Positions 40,101-48,583 of a stretch of 64,000 bases of DNA are shown piece by piece. A program made the translations under genes and the position numbers. Numbering within the stretch: the stretch's first letter is position 1; each line of letters opens with the position of its first letter. Below the pieces are notes generated by a model that saw only the letters and a list, made by a program, of their open reading frames with translations, was not told the origin of the DNA and made no database searches. The stretch is from Kalmanozyma brasiliensis GHG001 (taxonomy: Eukaryota > Basidiomycota > Ustilaginomycetes > Ustilaginales), in the NCBI RefSeq assembly GCF_000497045.1, contig NW_015961954.1, positions 1-64,000 on the forward strand. Reading direction: 5' to 3'.

Positions 40101-41650
40101 CTAGGGGTGAGTGCTGGTGACATGGCTGGCGTTGCGAGGCGAGAGGGCACCGGCGTCCTCGGGAAGTGAGCAGATTGAATATCAGCCTTGATCGAAGTGT
40201 AGTAGTAAGACCAGCCGTCTGCCGGAGCGATCAGGGAGCGTGACATGCGCTCGAGTGCCCTGAGATCATCGCCGTTAGCAATTCCGAAGGATATTTCGCG
40301 GGTCAGGAGCCGTGAAGCCATGGTCATGGGCATCATGCCACCCTCGGCGGCGGCCAGCTTCTTCTTGACGAATTCGAAGTCAAAGCCATCCTTGTTCTCT
40401 TTGCCAGCAACCGGAGCTGGTTGTTCGAGCTTCTCGCTGTCGGGATCTGTGTACGGCGTGTCGAGTGGCGATGTCTGCAACAGCTTGACCTGATCGCCGC
40501 AGGCGTCGGCGATGGGGTTGAGAACTGCGACGAGACGCTCGACAAACTGCGAGTTGACCGACTTTGGGAAGAAGATGGCGCTGAGAAGGATGTTGATGGC
40601 AGCTTTGACAGCTAAAGGCACCACGACGGACTGACCAAGCGAGTAGAAGGCGAAAGGATAGAGTGGTCCATACGTCAAGCAGATGTTGAGAAGAATGCAG
40701 CTGAGCACACTAGCAAAGAGGAAGGGACTCGGACCGAAGCGGATCTTGATGTAGAGGACCACAGCCGAGCCGACCGAGAGAAAGACGGCACATACGATGC
40801 TTGGGCGCACTTCGATGTAGTCGCCTTGAATCGCCCTGAGAATATCAGTCTGCGCTTGTGCAAGCTTGTTGCGGCGCACAGCATGGGAGATGGCGATACC
40901 GATGTTGGACCAGGCCCAGGCAGCGCAGACAAAGAGGAGCGTGAAGAACTCGCGCTCTACGACGGCAGCGAATGGCACCTCGGCAGGCTGGATGAAGGCG
41001 GCGACGAGAATAAGGAAGGACGCGTTGCCCAGAGCACTCTCTGCTGGTCTGATGAGAAAGATGACCATGCAGATCCAGGCTAGCAGGGCCGAACGGATGA
41101 CGGGCTTGAGTTTGGGCCAGGTGAAGCACGGCGGAGCCCAGCTGATATACCACGGAAGAGGATCCAAGCCGATGAGCTTGGCGAAGCGCTTCCAGTGTCG
41201 TTTGGCGCTACTGAACCGAGGCTTGTGCTTGCCATTATTGGTGTCATCGCGTGTTGATGAGCCGGGCGATTGTTGCTGCTTTTCTGCTCGATCGACATCG
41301 TCAGAGGTCGACACGCTCTGTGCTGGAGCTCGCGGGAGGCTGGATTGCGGTTTTGCTCGTTGTCGTGTGCCCTGAGTTTGTGTGGGCGGGTAGGTGGTGG
41401 TGGAGTTGGGGACTGAAGGAGACGATTCTTGGCTGGTGTCGAGGACCGGAGAAGATAGTGGCTGCGGCGGCGGATGCGATGTGCTGCCCACCGATGGAGT
41501 TGGAGGCGTGGCTTCTTGTGGCTGTGGCACTGGCAGACTATCCGATCTTGTGACTGAGATAGCTGGTATGACTGACGGATCTTCCGACTGTACCGTGACT
41601 CCCGCCGCCTCGACATCCTTGCCGGAATGCGATGGTATGGAAGGATCCAT
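37118..41650 (-). CDS. FUSC / DUF2421 (Bre4-type) membrane protein
   Basis: An intronless 1510-residue integral membrane protein. After about 155 disordered residues comes a first block of six hydrophobic segments (from PVIRSALLAWICMVIFLI to AINILLSAIFFP, about 180-375). A long central cytosolic part (about 380-1000) is Ser/His-rich, with repeated HHxxH words, and contains a DUF2421-like helical region (FVHKRDPAPVAIWESIRFG). A second membrane block follows (FGVKAAVLIALVSLPAFM to RLVAVIIGVSAAYVFSYLP, about 1065-1260), then a cytosolic end. This doubled layout is that of fungal aromatic acid exporter/FUSC family proteins, including the brefeldin A sensitivity factor Bre4. Transport of organic or aromatic acids is inferred from relatives only. 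It diverges from the CFAS-like gene. Confidence 0.88.
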   Translation of the reverse strand: MDPSIPSHSGKDVEAAGVTVQSEDPSVIPAISVTRSDSLPVPQPQEATPPTPSVGSTSHPPPQPLSSPVLDTSQESSPSVPNSTTTYPPTQTQGTRQRAKPQSSLPRAPAQSVSTSDDVDRAEKQQQSPGSSTRDDTNNGKHKPRFSSAKRHWKRFAKLIGLDPLPWYISWAPPCFTWPKLKPVIRSALLAWICMVIFLIRPAESALGNASFLILVAAFIQPAEVPFAAVVEREFFTLLFVCAAWAWSNIGIAISHAVRRNKLAQAQTDILRAIQGDYIEVRPSIVCAVFLSVGSAVVLYIKIRFGPSPFLFASVLSCILLNICLTYGPLYPFAFYSLGQSVVVPLAVKAAINILLSAIFFPKSVNSQFVERLVAVLNPIADACGDQVKLLQTSPLDTPYTDPDSEKLEQPAPVAGKENKDGFDFEFVKKKLAAAEGGMMPMTMASRLLTREISFGIANGDDLRALERMSRSLIAPADGWSYYYTSIKADIQSAHFPRTPVPSRLATPAMSPALTPRTSLEQSRDASESGHANHAATLQPTQAFSQHRESGYHHTHHVSHLHTASRTHSPALTPLTPVPTAHSPAAGGSVSAPAHVVHHDAPHFHHPPSGSSTPYRESPLHSQVFPHEPSRSAAGFRQLDEHPSVQPGNELTSSRFRKMARSIASASRSSSPRRMIYHSHHSSNDVRDHHSPSDSRYHQALDRSNQLLHNFVHKRDPAPVAIWESIRFGNLETFLHTSASNYITEMFAQLIRETSSDLLTTNAEAIRHIVAWLNHLNSHRYTFLHDRIFLSKEQRTEKGLKQAEETSKVIAGVEAKLADFRQSQRLKVLDPFKDALKAHEEAALSSHDLATELDLRTGPGEFGKIHHRYLYQAWLHQFHTISFTERMLELLREVETIQRQRTAAHVWYPHWPRIFSADVWRNSSGAAHETDEPDGEPDHIPDISSDTPAASRQRSRSSQTVVGDDSTHGSREGKDGLRDGSGEKTNKGATAHGHAHAHFGQADDIAEKPFDPIVDLGTTRARDPDALDPEGFLQVVGHTIYFWSRRPFHGNTLFGVKAAVLIALVSLPAFMKSSAGWCYENRAIWAIFMAQLTLARFRGETAFALLSRILATVIGGVFALVIWYISTGDGRGNAFGLGATTAVTFPFLMLFRIYFPGPPITPIIASVTTALIVGYSWKDVTNPLPGAPGYGWDTAWRRLVAVIIGVSAAYVFSYLPPTSTLRQYQRLSHAATIAELGRIYCAVVGIASHPHQQGGSTGPTTKSTQMQSRPESRRASLHHNNEEARSQIELVPQAEEHQLLNAHPSSDLVRKRIIAIRAKLRRLSMISVNVSYEFSLRGRWPAARYRELFDVQMQISKLLSHCLAIFERLGAAYSIALLRRTRFLDPRFLGDVVSVISMCSTALKTGEPLPQVTPCPLVDRFMDTPHGFNTYLPQDLAGPMDDVLASLPAKITMSTLQDAEYMTFSVGVATLFGLVVRIDKLCVAVKELVGESYAVPVDVHRMLGRRNGHH

Positions 41651-42257
41651 GGCTGAGTCAGTACTGCGGCGCGTTCCGCTTGAATGCCTGCTACCTTATC
41701 ATCTTCGGAAGCGATCCGGCGTGGCCACAATCTTGGACGTGATGCTGTGAAGATGGGAAGGGGTGCTGTCGAGAGAGCAACAGACGGCTAGCAAGCTACA
41801 CAGAGTCGGGCCGACCGCATGGCCGAAATGAGCCTTGCATTCGGCAGCAAACCTAAATTTCGAGGCTGCAGCGCGCGGCACGATGACTCTCAAAACATCA
41901 TCACTGCAGGCAAATTTTTCTGATTCTGTTAGACCCCACTTCTCGCGTGGTAAATGAAATCCAAATGCACCCGGCTGCAGCGTCTGATCCGCGGATGTGC
42001 CTGCAGCTCGAAGTGGGATGGGATCATCCGACTCTGCCGCCCTTAGCTAAGGCCGTGCGCTGTCGAGATCTTCCAGCTTCGCGTTCCGAAGCGGATGGAC
42101 CCTGAGAAAGCGACGTTGCGCTTGTCGATCTTGCGGAATGTGAATGCTTCCGAGCTTGCGACGCACATCCCTTTCGTCTTCGTCATAGTCATCGAGCTCT
42201 CTCTCTCTCTCACGCCATCATCGCTGATCCCGACTCCCACGCATTCAATCGCCCAAG
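41651..42257. promoter_or_regulatory. Divergent intergenic region FUSC protein / methyltransferase
   Basis: Upstream region of 607 bases shared by two opposite genes. A (CT)7 run at 42197-42211 lies about 50 bases before the methyltransferase ATG, a pyrimidine-rich leader typical of well-expressed fungal genes. Confidence 0.5.
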
Positions 42258-43319
42258 ATGAATCAGGTCTACGAGTTGCTCGACCGCGGCTATCTCCCCG
42301 ACGTGGTGCTGCGTCGGGCGATCCGTCTGCTTAACGCCCAGCGCATTCGCAGCCTCGCCAAACCCGAAGACGACTTTGGCAAGCATGTCGCCATTAAGAA
42401 GGAGTACATCCGCTCTCTCAAGACGCGCGAGATTGCTATCGAGCAGGACAAGGCCAACGAGCAGCATTACGAGGTTGACACGGGCTTCATGCTCAGCTGT
42501 CTCGGCAAGCGTGTCAAGTACTCGTGCTGCCTCTACGAGACGGGCAAGGAGACGCTCGACCAGGCTGAGGAGGCCATGCTCAACTCGTACTGCGAAAAGG
42601 CCGGCCTCAAAGATGGACAGGACGTGCTCGATCTGGGATGCGGATGGGGGAGTTTGTCCTTGTATCTGGCCGAGAGGTATCCCAACTCGCGCATTCGAGC
42701 GCTGTCCAACTCACGCACGCAGAAGGTCCACATTGATTCGATCGCAGCTAGCCGCGGCTTCAAAAACATCGAAGTGCACACCGGCGACGTCAAGACTTAC
42801 TCCTTCCCCGAAGGCTGCTTCGACCGCATCCTCAGCATCGAGATGTTCGAACACATGAAGAACTACGCCGAGCTCTTCCGCAAGGTCTCCTCCTGGCTCA
42901 AGGATGGTGGTGACTCGCGCCTGTTCATCCACATCTTCTGCCACCGCACAACGCCGTACCACTTTGAGGAGGATGACGGATGGATGGCGCAAAACTTCTT
43001 CAGCGGTGGCACCATGCCCTCCTTCGACCTCTTCCAGCACTTCCAGCAGCATGTCACCCTGGAGGATACGTGGTGGGTCAACGGAAACCACTACGCAAGG
43101 ACGTGCGAGGACTGGCTCAAAACCCAAGACGCCAACCAGAGGAAACACGACTCGATCAAGGCGCTCAGGAAGGACGCCGCCAAGAAGGGGAGCACCGAGA
43201 TCGAAGGCGAAAAGACATTCTACAGATTCAGAATCTTCTACCTGGCCTGCGCCGAGTTCTTTGCTACCAACGGCGGCAACGAGTGGGGCGTCGGTCACTA
43301 CCTCTTCTCCAAGAAGTAA
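42258..43319 (+). CDS. SAM methyltransferase, cyclopropane-fatty-acid synthase-like
   Basis: A 353-residue intronless protein. The SAM-binding loop DLGCGWG starts at Asp125; the upstream block HYEVDTGFMLSCLGKRVKYSCCLYETGKETLDQAEEAML and the downstream SIEMFEHMKNYAELFRKVSSWLK, FSGGTMPSF and WWVNGNHYARTCEDWL match the CFAS / coclaurine-N-methyltransferase-like family. Bacterial members methylate double bonds of membrane lipids; plant and fungal members also methylate amines or sphingolipid chains. There is no N-terminal membrane domain as in fungal sphingolipid C9-methyltransferase, so it should be soluble and its substrate is open. The start is the first ATG after the CT-rich leader. Confidence 0.9.
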   Translation: MNQVYELLDRGYLPDVVLRRAIRLLNAQRIRSLAKPEDDFGKHVAIKKEYIRSLKTREIAIEQDKANEQHYEVDTGFMLSCLGKRVKYSCCLYETGKETLDQAEEAMLNSYCEKAGLKDGQDVLDLGCGWGSLSLYLAERYPNSRIRALSNSRTQKVHIDSIAASRGFKNIEVHTGDVKTYSFPEGCFDRILSIEMFEHMKNYAELFRKVSSWLKDGGDSRLFIHIFCHRTTPYHFEEDDGWMAQNFFSGGTMPSFDLFQHFQQHVTLEDTWWVNGNHYARTCEDWLKTQDANQRKHDSIKALRKDAAKKGSTEIEGEKTFYRFRIFYLACAEFFATNGGNEWGVGHYLFSKK

Positions 43320-43432
43320 ACATGTGATGCACGGAAGTTCCGCTTGTGGCAATGTTGTCACGCCACTTTCACGCTAATCACAATCATTGATAGAGATGGC
43401 CGCAATCGGAGTGTGATATCTGCATTGAACGC

Positions 43433-45715
43433 TCACTTTGATTGCGCAGCTGCTTCGCTCTGCTGCTGATCATCCGCCTTGCCGATCTGCTGCTGCGACT
43501 CAGGCTGCGGCTGTGTGCCGTACAGCGCCCAATTGGCAAACTCGGACTCGCCAAAGCGCAACAGTGTCGTGATGCTCCCATCCACCACAGCCACCACCAC
43601 CGTCCTCCTCCCCGCCTTCAGCGGTGGGAAGGGATTGCCTGTTCCACCTCTTCCGCTGCCCGCACCCGGGTTGCGACCTTTGAGCTTCCCTCCTGCCCCA
43701 CCTCTGTTACCGTGACGACCCTTGTCAGTCCAACAACCAGGGCAGTGGCTAAACAGCCTCCCTACCGTCCTGAGCACCGCAAAGTCGAGCAGCAGCACCT
43801 TGATGACCGCCCTGCCAGCCGTGGTGTTGCTGATCCTGCTCATCACTCCTCCAGCTGTCTGCTTGGTCTGCTGTCGCGCACTCCACGCCGCCTGACGAGC
43901 GGCCGCCTTTTCGCGCAGGAACTTCTGCTTGCCATCGCTGAACTTGCCGTACGCAGCGCGATTCTTGGCCTCGTTGGACGCTTTGAGCTTCTTTTCGTAC
44001 TCGAGTCGGTCGCGAATCGCCTGCTCGCTCATTCCGCCAGCTTCGCTGATTGTGCCATCGCTTGTGGATGCCACTGAGGCCGCGCCGAAGAGCTCCTGAT
44101 CCGACCCAGGGATGGGGATCTGCGCAAAGATCGACTCAAACTGCCACACGGAGGGCACAGGTGTCGTGCGCGCGTTGAGAATCACAATGCGGAACTCGGG
44201 TGGGGGAGGATGCGACTTGCGATAGAGGGTGGCTGGTCGCCAGGCGTAGTAGAAGGGCTTGAGATGGTCGTTTGACGGTCTTGATTCGCCTCCGATGGTT
44301 TGCTGCACAGTGGCGCTCGGCGCTGCTGGCAATGCTGTCGGTGTCCTTGCAGGCGGTTTCGAGTCGGAAGGGAGCCAAAAGTCGTGGCCCGAAGGTACGA
44401 TCTGTAGAGACGAAAAGACCGCATCGTAGCTGTCCCATTTGACGGCACCCTTCTCGCCCAAGAACCGCCTTCCATCTTGCTGTCCGTTGCCGAGACCAAG
44501 ACCTAGACCGAGACTGCCGACGCTTCCTCTGCTTCCCACTCTTCCGCCAAAGACCTTGCGTGAGGCTGCTGCGATGGACGCGATCACCTTCGCGGTCGTG
44601 TTCTGCCATAGTCGATGCAACCATCTTGCCAGCGCGTTGATGCCATCGCCCGCCAGCTGGACGATCCGCCGCGGTATGTAGAGGAAGATGTCCCAGATGG
44701 TGACGAGCTTGATGGGGCGGTCCGGATCCGCGATGATCCCCTCGTCCTCGGCTTTCTTGCCTGAGATTAGGGCGAAAGGCTCCGCCTGGCTGCCGTTCTT
44801 CTTTGCCAGCGCAGAAGCGGAGATAGGAGCGGCACGAACAGCATCCACAATGCTAGCTCGCTGCACCACATATCCGAGCCGCTTGAGGTAGGCATAGATC
44901 AGGTAAGCTTCCCTCGTAATCGGTTCGTCTTCGCCTTTTGTGCCATCCGAGGGTGGCTGCATTAACGCAGCGAATGCTTGCTGGAGCGACAACTCCACCG
45001 TCTCCCTCAATCTGTCGGTTGTCTGTTCGAGGATCTGCAAACTGCCCCTTTCGGCCAAGAAGAGCGCTTCTTCCGGCAGCAATTCGTTCCACGTTCTCGT
45101 CCTTCCTGTCGCCTTGCCGAAAAGCGCCTCTTCCAGCACTCGCTCGTTCCATTCTGGTGTATTCATCTCTACTGGCTCCTGTTCCGCGACTTGCTCTCGT
45201 CGGATCACACCGACGGTCTCGAAGATTTTGCCCTGCACGTCGACCAACCGCGCTCTGCAGGTCTTTGGATCCCACACTGCCCTGACGAGCGATCGAGAAC
45301 CGACTCTGCGCTCTCCAGAGACAGCTTGAAACATAGCTTCTCTACTCCGCTCGAGGAGCTTTGCTTGCCCACCGAATCCGGTTGGTTCGAAATCCTTCTC
45401 GCCGCGTTTGGGGATCACGATGCCGCCGCTGCTGGATGCGTTGGAGGATTTGGATTTCGAGTTGAGCGTCGACATGAGGCGCAGGTAATCGGGCGCTTCG
45501 TCTTCTCCGTCCGAATCGTCGCCATGTGGAGCGGAGGAGGTGCCAGGAGCGGCACGACTCGGTGTGGCGGTGGGGTCGTCCATGTCGTCGTCCACTTGTG
45601 CAGACGGTGTGGATGGTGTGAATGGTGTGGCCATCGCTCTGCTGCTGCTGGGGCCGGCCGCGCTTGCAGAGGTAGATGGTCCCGCAGCGCGACGCGGTGT
45701 GCTTGGCTGCGCCAT
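43433..45715 (-). CDS. SEN54: tRNA-splicing endonuclease subunit SEN54
   Basis: An intronless 760-residue protein. The N-terminal Sen54 domain is clear: APDYLRLMSTL, KRGEKDFEPTGFGGQAKLLERSREAMFQAVSGERR, and the family hallmark LLPEEALFLAERGSLQI. The C-terminal beta-strand region PFYYAWRPATLYRKSHPPPPEFRIVILNARTTPVPSVWQFESIF and the final VVVAVVDGSITTLLRFGESEF complete the fold. Sen54 is a structural subunit of the heterotetramer that cuts introns from pre-tRNAs. It is much longer than yeast Sen54 (467 residues) because of disordered loops and an insert of about 55 residues with a basic, hydrophobic helix (WDIFLYIPRRIVQLAGDGINALARWLHRLW). ATG at 45715 is the first true ATG; a TTG lies 11 codons earlier. 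TPT1 lies directly upstream on the same strand. Confidence 0.92.
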   Translation of the reverse strand: MAQPSTPRRAAGPSTSASAAGPSSSRAMATPFTPSTPSAQVDDDMDDPTATPSRAAPGTSSAPHGDDSDGEDEAPDYLRLMSTLNSKSKSSNASSSGGIVIPKRGEKDFEPTGFGGQAKLLERSREAMFQAVSGERRVGSRSLVRAVWDPKTCRARLVDVQGKIFETVGVIRREQVAEQEPVEMNTPEWNERVLEEALFGKATGRTRTWNELLPEEALFLAERGSLQILEQTTDRLRETVELSLQQAFAALMQPPSDGTKGEDEPITREAYLIYAYLKRLGYVVQRASIVDAVRAAPISASALAKKNGSQAEPFALISGKKAEDEGIIADPDRPIKLVTIWDIFLYIPRRIVQLAGDGINALARWLHRLWQNTTAKVIASIAAASRKVFGGRVGSRGSVGSLGLGLGLGNGQQDGRRFLGEKGAVKWDSYDAVFSSLQIVPSGHDFWLPSDSKPPARTPTALPAAPSATVQQTIGGESRPSNDHLKPFYYAWRPATLYRKSHPPPPEFRIVILNARTTPVPSVWQFESIFAQIPIPGSDQELFGAASVASTSDGTISEAGGMSEQAIRDRLEYEKKLKASNEAKNRAAYGKFSDGKQKFLREKAAARQAAWSARQQTKQTAGGVMSRISNTTAGRAVIKVLLLDFAVLRTVGRLFSHCPGCWTDKGRHGNRGGAGGKLKGRNPGAGSGRGGTGNPFPPLKAGRRTVVVAVVDGSITTLLRFGESEFANWALYGTQPQPESQQQIGKADDQQQSEAAAQSK

Positions 45716-45973
45716 CTTTGGTGTGCTGTGCCTCGTTCGAGGTCTCAAGACGCTCGTCAGGGATGGTGGTGATGAAGACGATCAGCGCATCGAAGTCCAG
45801 ATCCAGGTTTCGGCTCTCAGCTCTACCAGGTGGAGCAATTTTTCTTATCCGCCAAAAAAAGTCGCTCAAGAAGAAAAAGTTGGACCCTGAACGGGCGGAA
45901 CGGCGGTCCTCATCAACGCTACAAGGCACGGACAAATACGACATGGAGCAGGTATCCTTGCGATGGATTGCAT

Positions 45974-46978
45974 TCAGCTCGTCGTGGATGACGGAGACCA
46001 CACGGTATTCCCTTTCTGATCCTCTACCTTGTCGAAGTACTTGGAGCCGAGCAACCTGCTCTCCTTGTCTCCCGGCGTGAGGACTACGCCGTTCGAAGAG
46101 AGCACGAACTCGATGCCGTCCTGGATCGCCCGTTCGATGTCGATGTAGATGAGCCTGTTGGCCGACTTGCGCATGCCCGAGATGACGCCCTTGTCGCCAA
46201 ACTTGCCCTTGGACAGATGGATGTGGTTGCGCGACATGGGTTTGAGTCCGCCCGATTCGAGGATGGACTCCCACGCTGCTGTGTATGTGCCGTGGATCAC
46301 TTGCACTGGGCCGGTCTTGCTCGCGTCATGCTCTCCGTCGATTTGCAGACCTCCGAGCTTGGCATCGACCTCGTCCACCAGTCCGTCGTCCTCATCTTCT
46401 TCGTCCTGCTGTCGTACACTCAGCAGATACAGGTTGTCCAACGTCAGCGGCACATGCTGTAGCTCGACCACGCTCTTCAACGAGTGTCCCTGCACGGCTC
46501 GCACCCACCACTCTCCCTGTTCCTCCTCGGTGAGCTCGAATCTCTTCTTGTCGTTACTCTCCACGATCTTCCTCACATCCTCAAGCCCTGGTCTCCTCTT
46601 ACCGCCCTCCCCTTCGGCCATGTCGACGCTCTTGACCCTTGGCCGGTCGAGCACGTCCTCCAGTCGGATGTATCCATCGTTTCGAATCGCGAGACCCTCC
46701 TTCTCTGCCCCGTGGCGCAGGATATAGGCGAGCCCACGCGAGAGCTGCTCCTCGCTGGATTGAGGCTTGCGCTGCGCCTTGTCCGGCTTCGGCTTGGAAG
46801 AGGACGCTTGCGAGGCTCGAGCGGCCGCGGCGGCAGCTTTCTTGTCGGCAGACTGCTGCGCTTTGAGCTGCTTTGCCGCTTCCTTGCGTGCTTTGCGCTC
46901 GGGGTTGACGGGCGGATCTGCGGATGAAGTGGACGCTTGTGGTTGTTGTGCCACTACTGTGGGTGGCTCTGACGACAT
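45974..46978 (-). CDS. TPT1: tRNA 2'-phosphotransferase TPT1
   Basis: An intronless 334-residue protein. After a basic Ala/Lys-rich start of about 75 residues, the KptA/Tpt1 domain opens with LSRGLAYILRHGAEKEGLAIRNDGYIRLEDVL and goes on with VIHGTYTAAWESILESGGLKPMSRNHIHLSKG and SANRLIYIDIERAIQDGIEFVLSSNGVVLTPG; the Arg of LRHG, the His of HGTY and the two Arg of MSRNH and SANR correspond to the family's active-site set. It removes the 2'-phosphate left at the splice junction of ligated tRNA, passing it to NAD to give ADP-ribose 1''-2'' cyclic phosphate. An acidic insert of about 25 residues sits before the second half. ATG 46978 is the first in the frame. SEN54 starts 258 bases downstream on the same strand. 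Confidence 0.94.
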   Translation of the reverse strand: MSSEPPTVVAQQPQASTSSADPPVNPERKARKEAAKQLKAQQSADKKAAAAAARASQASSSKPKPDKAQRKPQSSEEQLSRGLAYILRHGAEKEGLAIRNDGYIRLEDVLDRPRVKSVDMAEGEGGKRRPGLEDVRKIVESNDKKRFELTEEEQGEWWVRAVQGHSLKSVVELQHVPLTLDNLYLLSVRQQDEEDEDDGLVDEVDAKLGGLQIDGEHDASKTGPVQVIHGTYTAAWESILESGGLKPMSRNHIHLSKGKFGDKGVISGMRKSANRLIYIDIERAIQDGIEFVLSSNGVVLTPGDKESRLLGSKYFDKVEDQKGNTVWSPSSTTS

Positions 46979-47675
46979 TGTTGCTCGTGCTGCTAGGGTG
47001 GTGATCGTGGGCCTGCAGGTCAAGCCGCTCTTCTTGAGAAGAAGTGAGTGTCGGAAGTAAAATTTCAGTCCAGGAGTGTGAGGCCGACATTTGTCTCAAA
47101 AGTTGAAATTCCTCCGTGACTCGTGCGGTTGGAAGAATCCAAGTCGCGTCTGTGCGCAGTCTCGCTCGGCTCTTCCGGAAGCGTCCCCGAACCGGGGCAA
47201 TTCGTCCAGCTTTGGCTGGCATCGTACGACATCACTGAGCACACCAATCACAGTGCAGAATCACCTGGATGAGGCTCAGACTGTTCCTACCGATTAAACG
47301 GATGCCATGTGACGCTTGAAGAGGACGGAATGGAACCTCTGAAGGGGACCATGAACTCACAGTGAGAAGCGCGGGCGAAAAGGGGAAACCGGCATTGTGG
47401 AGCGGAGAGAGCTGTCCATAAGCGAGGGCGGAGGATCGGCATTAATGGTGCGACAAGAAGAACAAGAAGAGAAGGGTTCAGCCATGTTGACACCGCCTTG
47501 TATCCCCGTCTCTGGTGTGCAAGGGGCCCCTTTCAACGCATGCTGACTCTGAAATGCACGGTTCTCGGATGTTCCATTCCTGTTCTTCTTGACCGTTCCT
47601 TCTCAATCTGTTCTTCTCCTCCTTTCACTCTTCAACGTCACCGGCCAGCAACGCCATCCCTCCATCTCGCGCAAA
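46979..47675. promoter_or_regulatory. Divergent intergenic region TPT1 / SET gene
   Basis: Opposite start codons flank these 697 bases. No distinctive element was found apart from a pyrimidine-rich stretch ahead of the SET gene. Confidence 0.45.
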
Positions 47676-48340
47676 ATGATGACCTCGAACCCCACCTCTG
47701 CGGTCCCCTCCGCCTCGTCCTACCAGGGTCACCTCACGGGCGGGGACGGCATGCTCGCCTCTCGCCTCCACAAGCCCACCCATCCCTCTCTCGTCCAGGT
47801 CGTCTTCAACAACGGCTCGTACAACTCGCACCTCATCTCGCTCCAGAACTTCTCCCGCGGTGACCTCATCACGCCCTTTTCGCCGCACGCCGATTTTGCG
47901 TCCGCCAAGAGCTATTCCACCGTCCAAACGGGTCCCGAGACGCACATTGAGCTCAACTCTGATCTGCTCTACTGCAACCACTCGTGCGATCCCAACGTGG
48001 CCTTTGTCATTGGGGATGCGCGCGACAAGGCTTCTTGGAAGGCTCGCGCGGAGAAGGACATCAAGAAGGGCGACATCTTGACTTTCTGTAGGTGCCCCCC
48101 AGCACCACCACCAGCATCCACTCTTCCCTTCCCAGAATTGACCCCCTTTTGTTTTTGTGTGACACAGTCTACCCAAGCACCGAGTGGCACATGTCGCAAC
48201 CGTTCGACTGCTCCTGCGGCTCATCGTCGCATTGTCTGGGCAAGATCGATGGCGCCCACTCGATCCCGGAGGAGACGCTCAAGAAGTACTTTGTCAACCA
48301 GCACATACTCGAGCTCAAGTCGAAGCAGTCGAGCGCATAG
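47676..48340 (+). CDS. Small SET-domain protein
   Basis: Two exons: 47676-48087 and 48168-48340, with an 80-nt intron (GTAGGT...CAG), giving 194 residues. The SET signature is ELNSDLLYCNHSCDPNVAF (NHSCxPN), followed by WKARAEKDIKKGDILTFFYPSTEWHMSQPFDCSCGSSSHCLG, with a post-SET-like Cys cluster that usually holds zinc. The splice junction is what restores ILTFFYPSTEW. SET proteins transfer methyl groups from SAM to lysine. The N-terminal SET strand and SAM-binding GxG are short or absent, so activity is not certain; related short fungal SET proteins are common and mostly uncharacterised. Two adjacent ATG codons (47676 and 47679) serve as start. Confidence 0.9.
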
Positions 48341-48583
48341 TCGCGCCACTCTAGACAGCATCTGCAGAAAAGCAATACAAGTTGACATACACAGTCACGT
48401 TGCGCATTAGTGCGCTGTGATCGGATGGACCGTCGATGAGGCGGTGTGATCGACTAGAACAGCAACGTCGGAAACGATGCGTGTGCTGACACAGACAACC
48501 CTCTCCTTCGGCTGCCATCCGGATCGTGAGAAGAAAAATGTGTATCGATTCCAAAAGACAACGAACATGAACGGGGATCTTGC

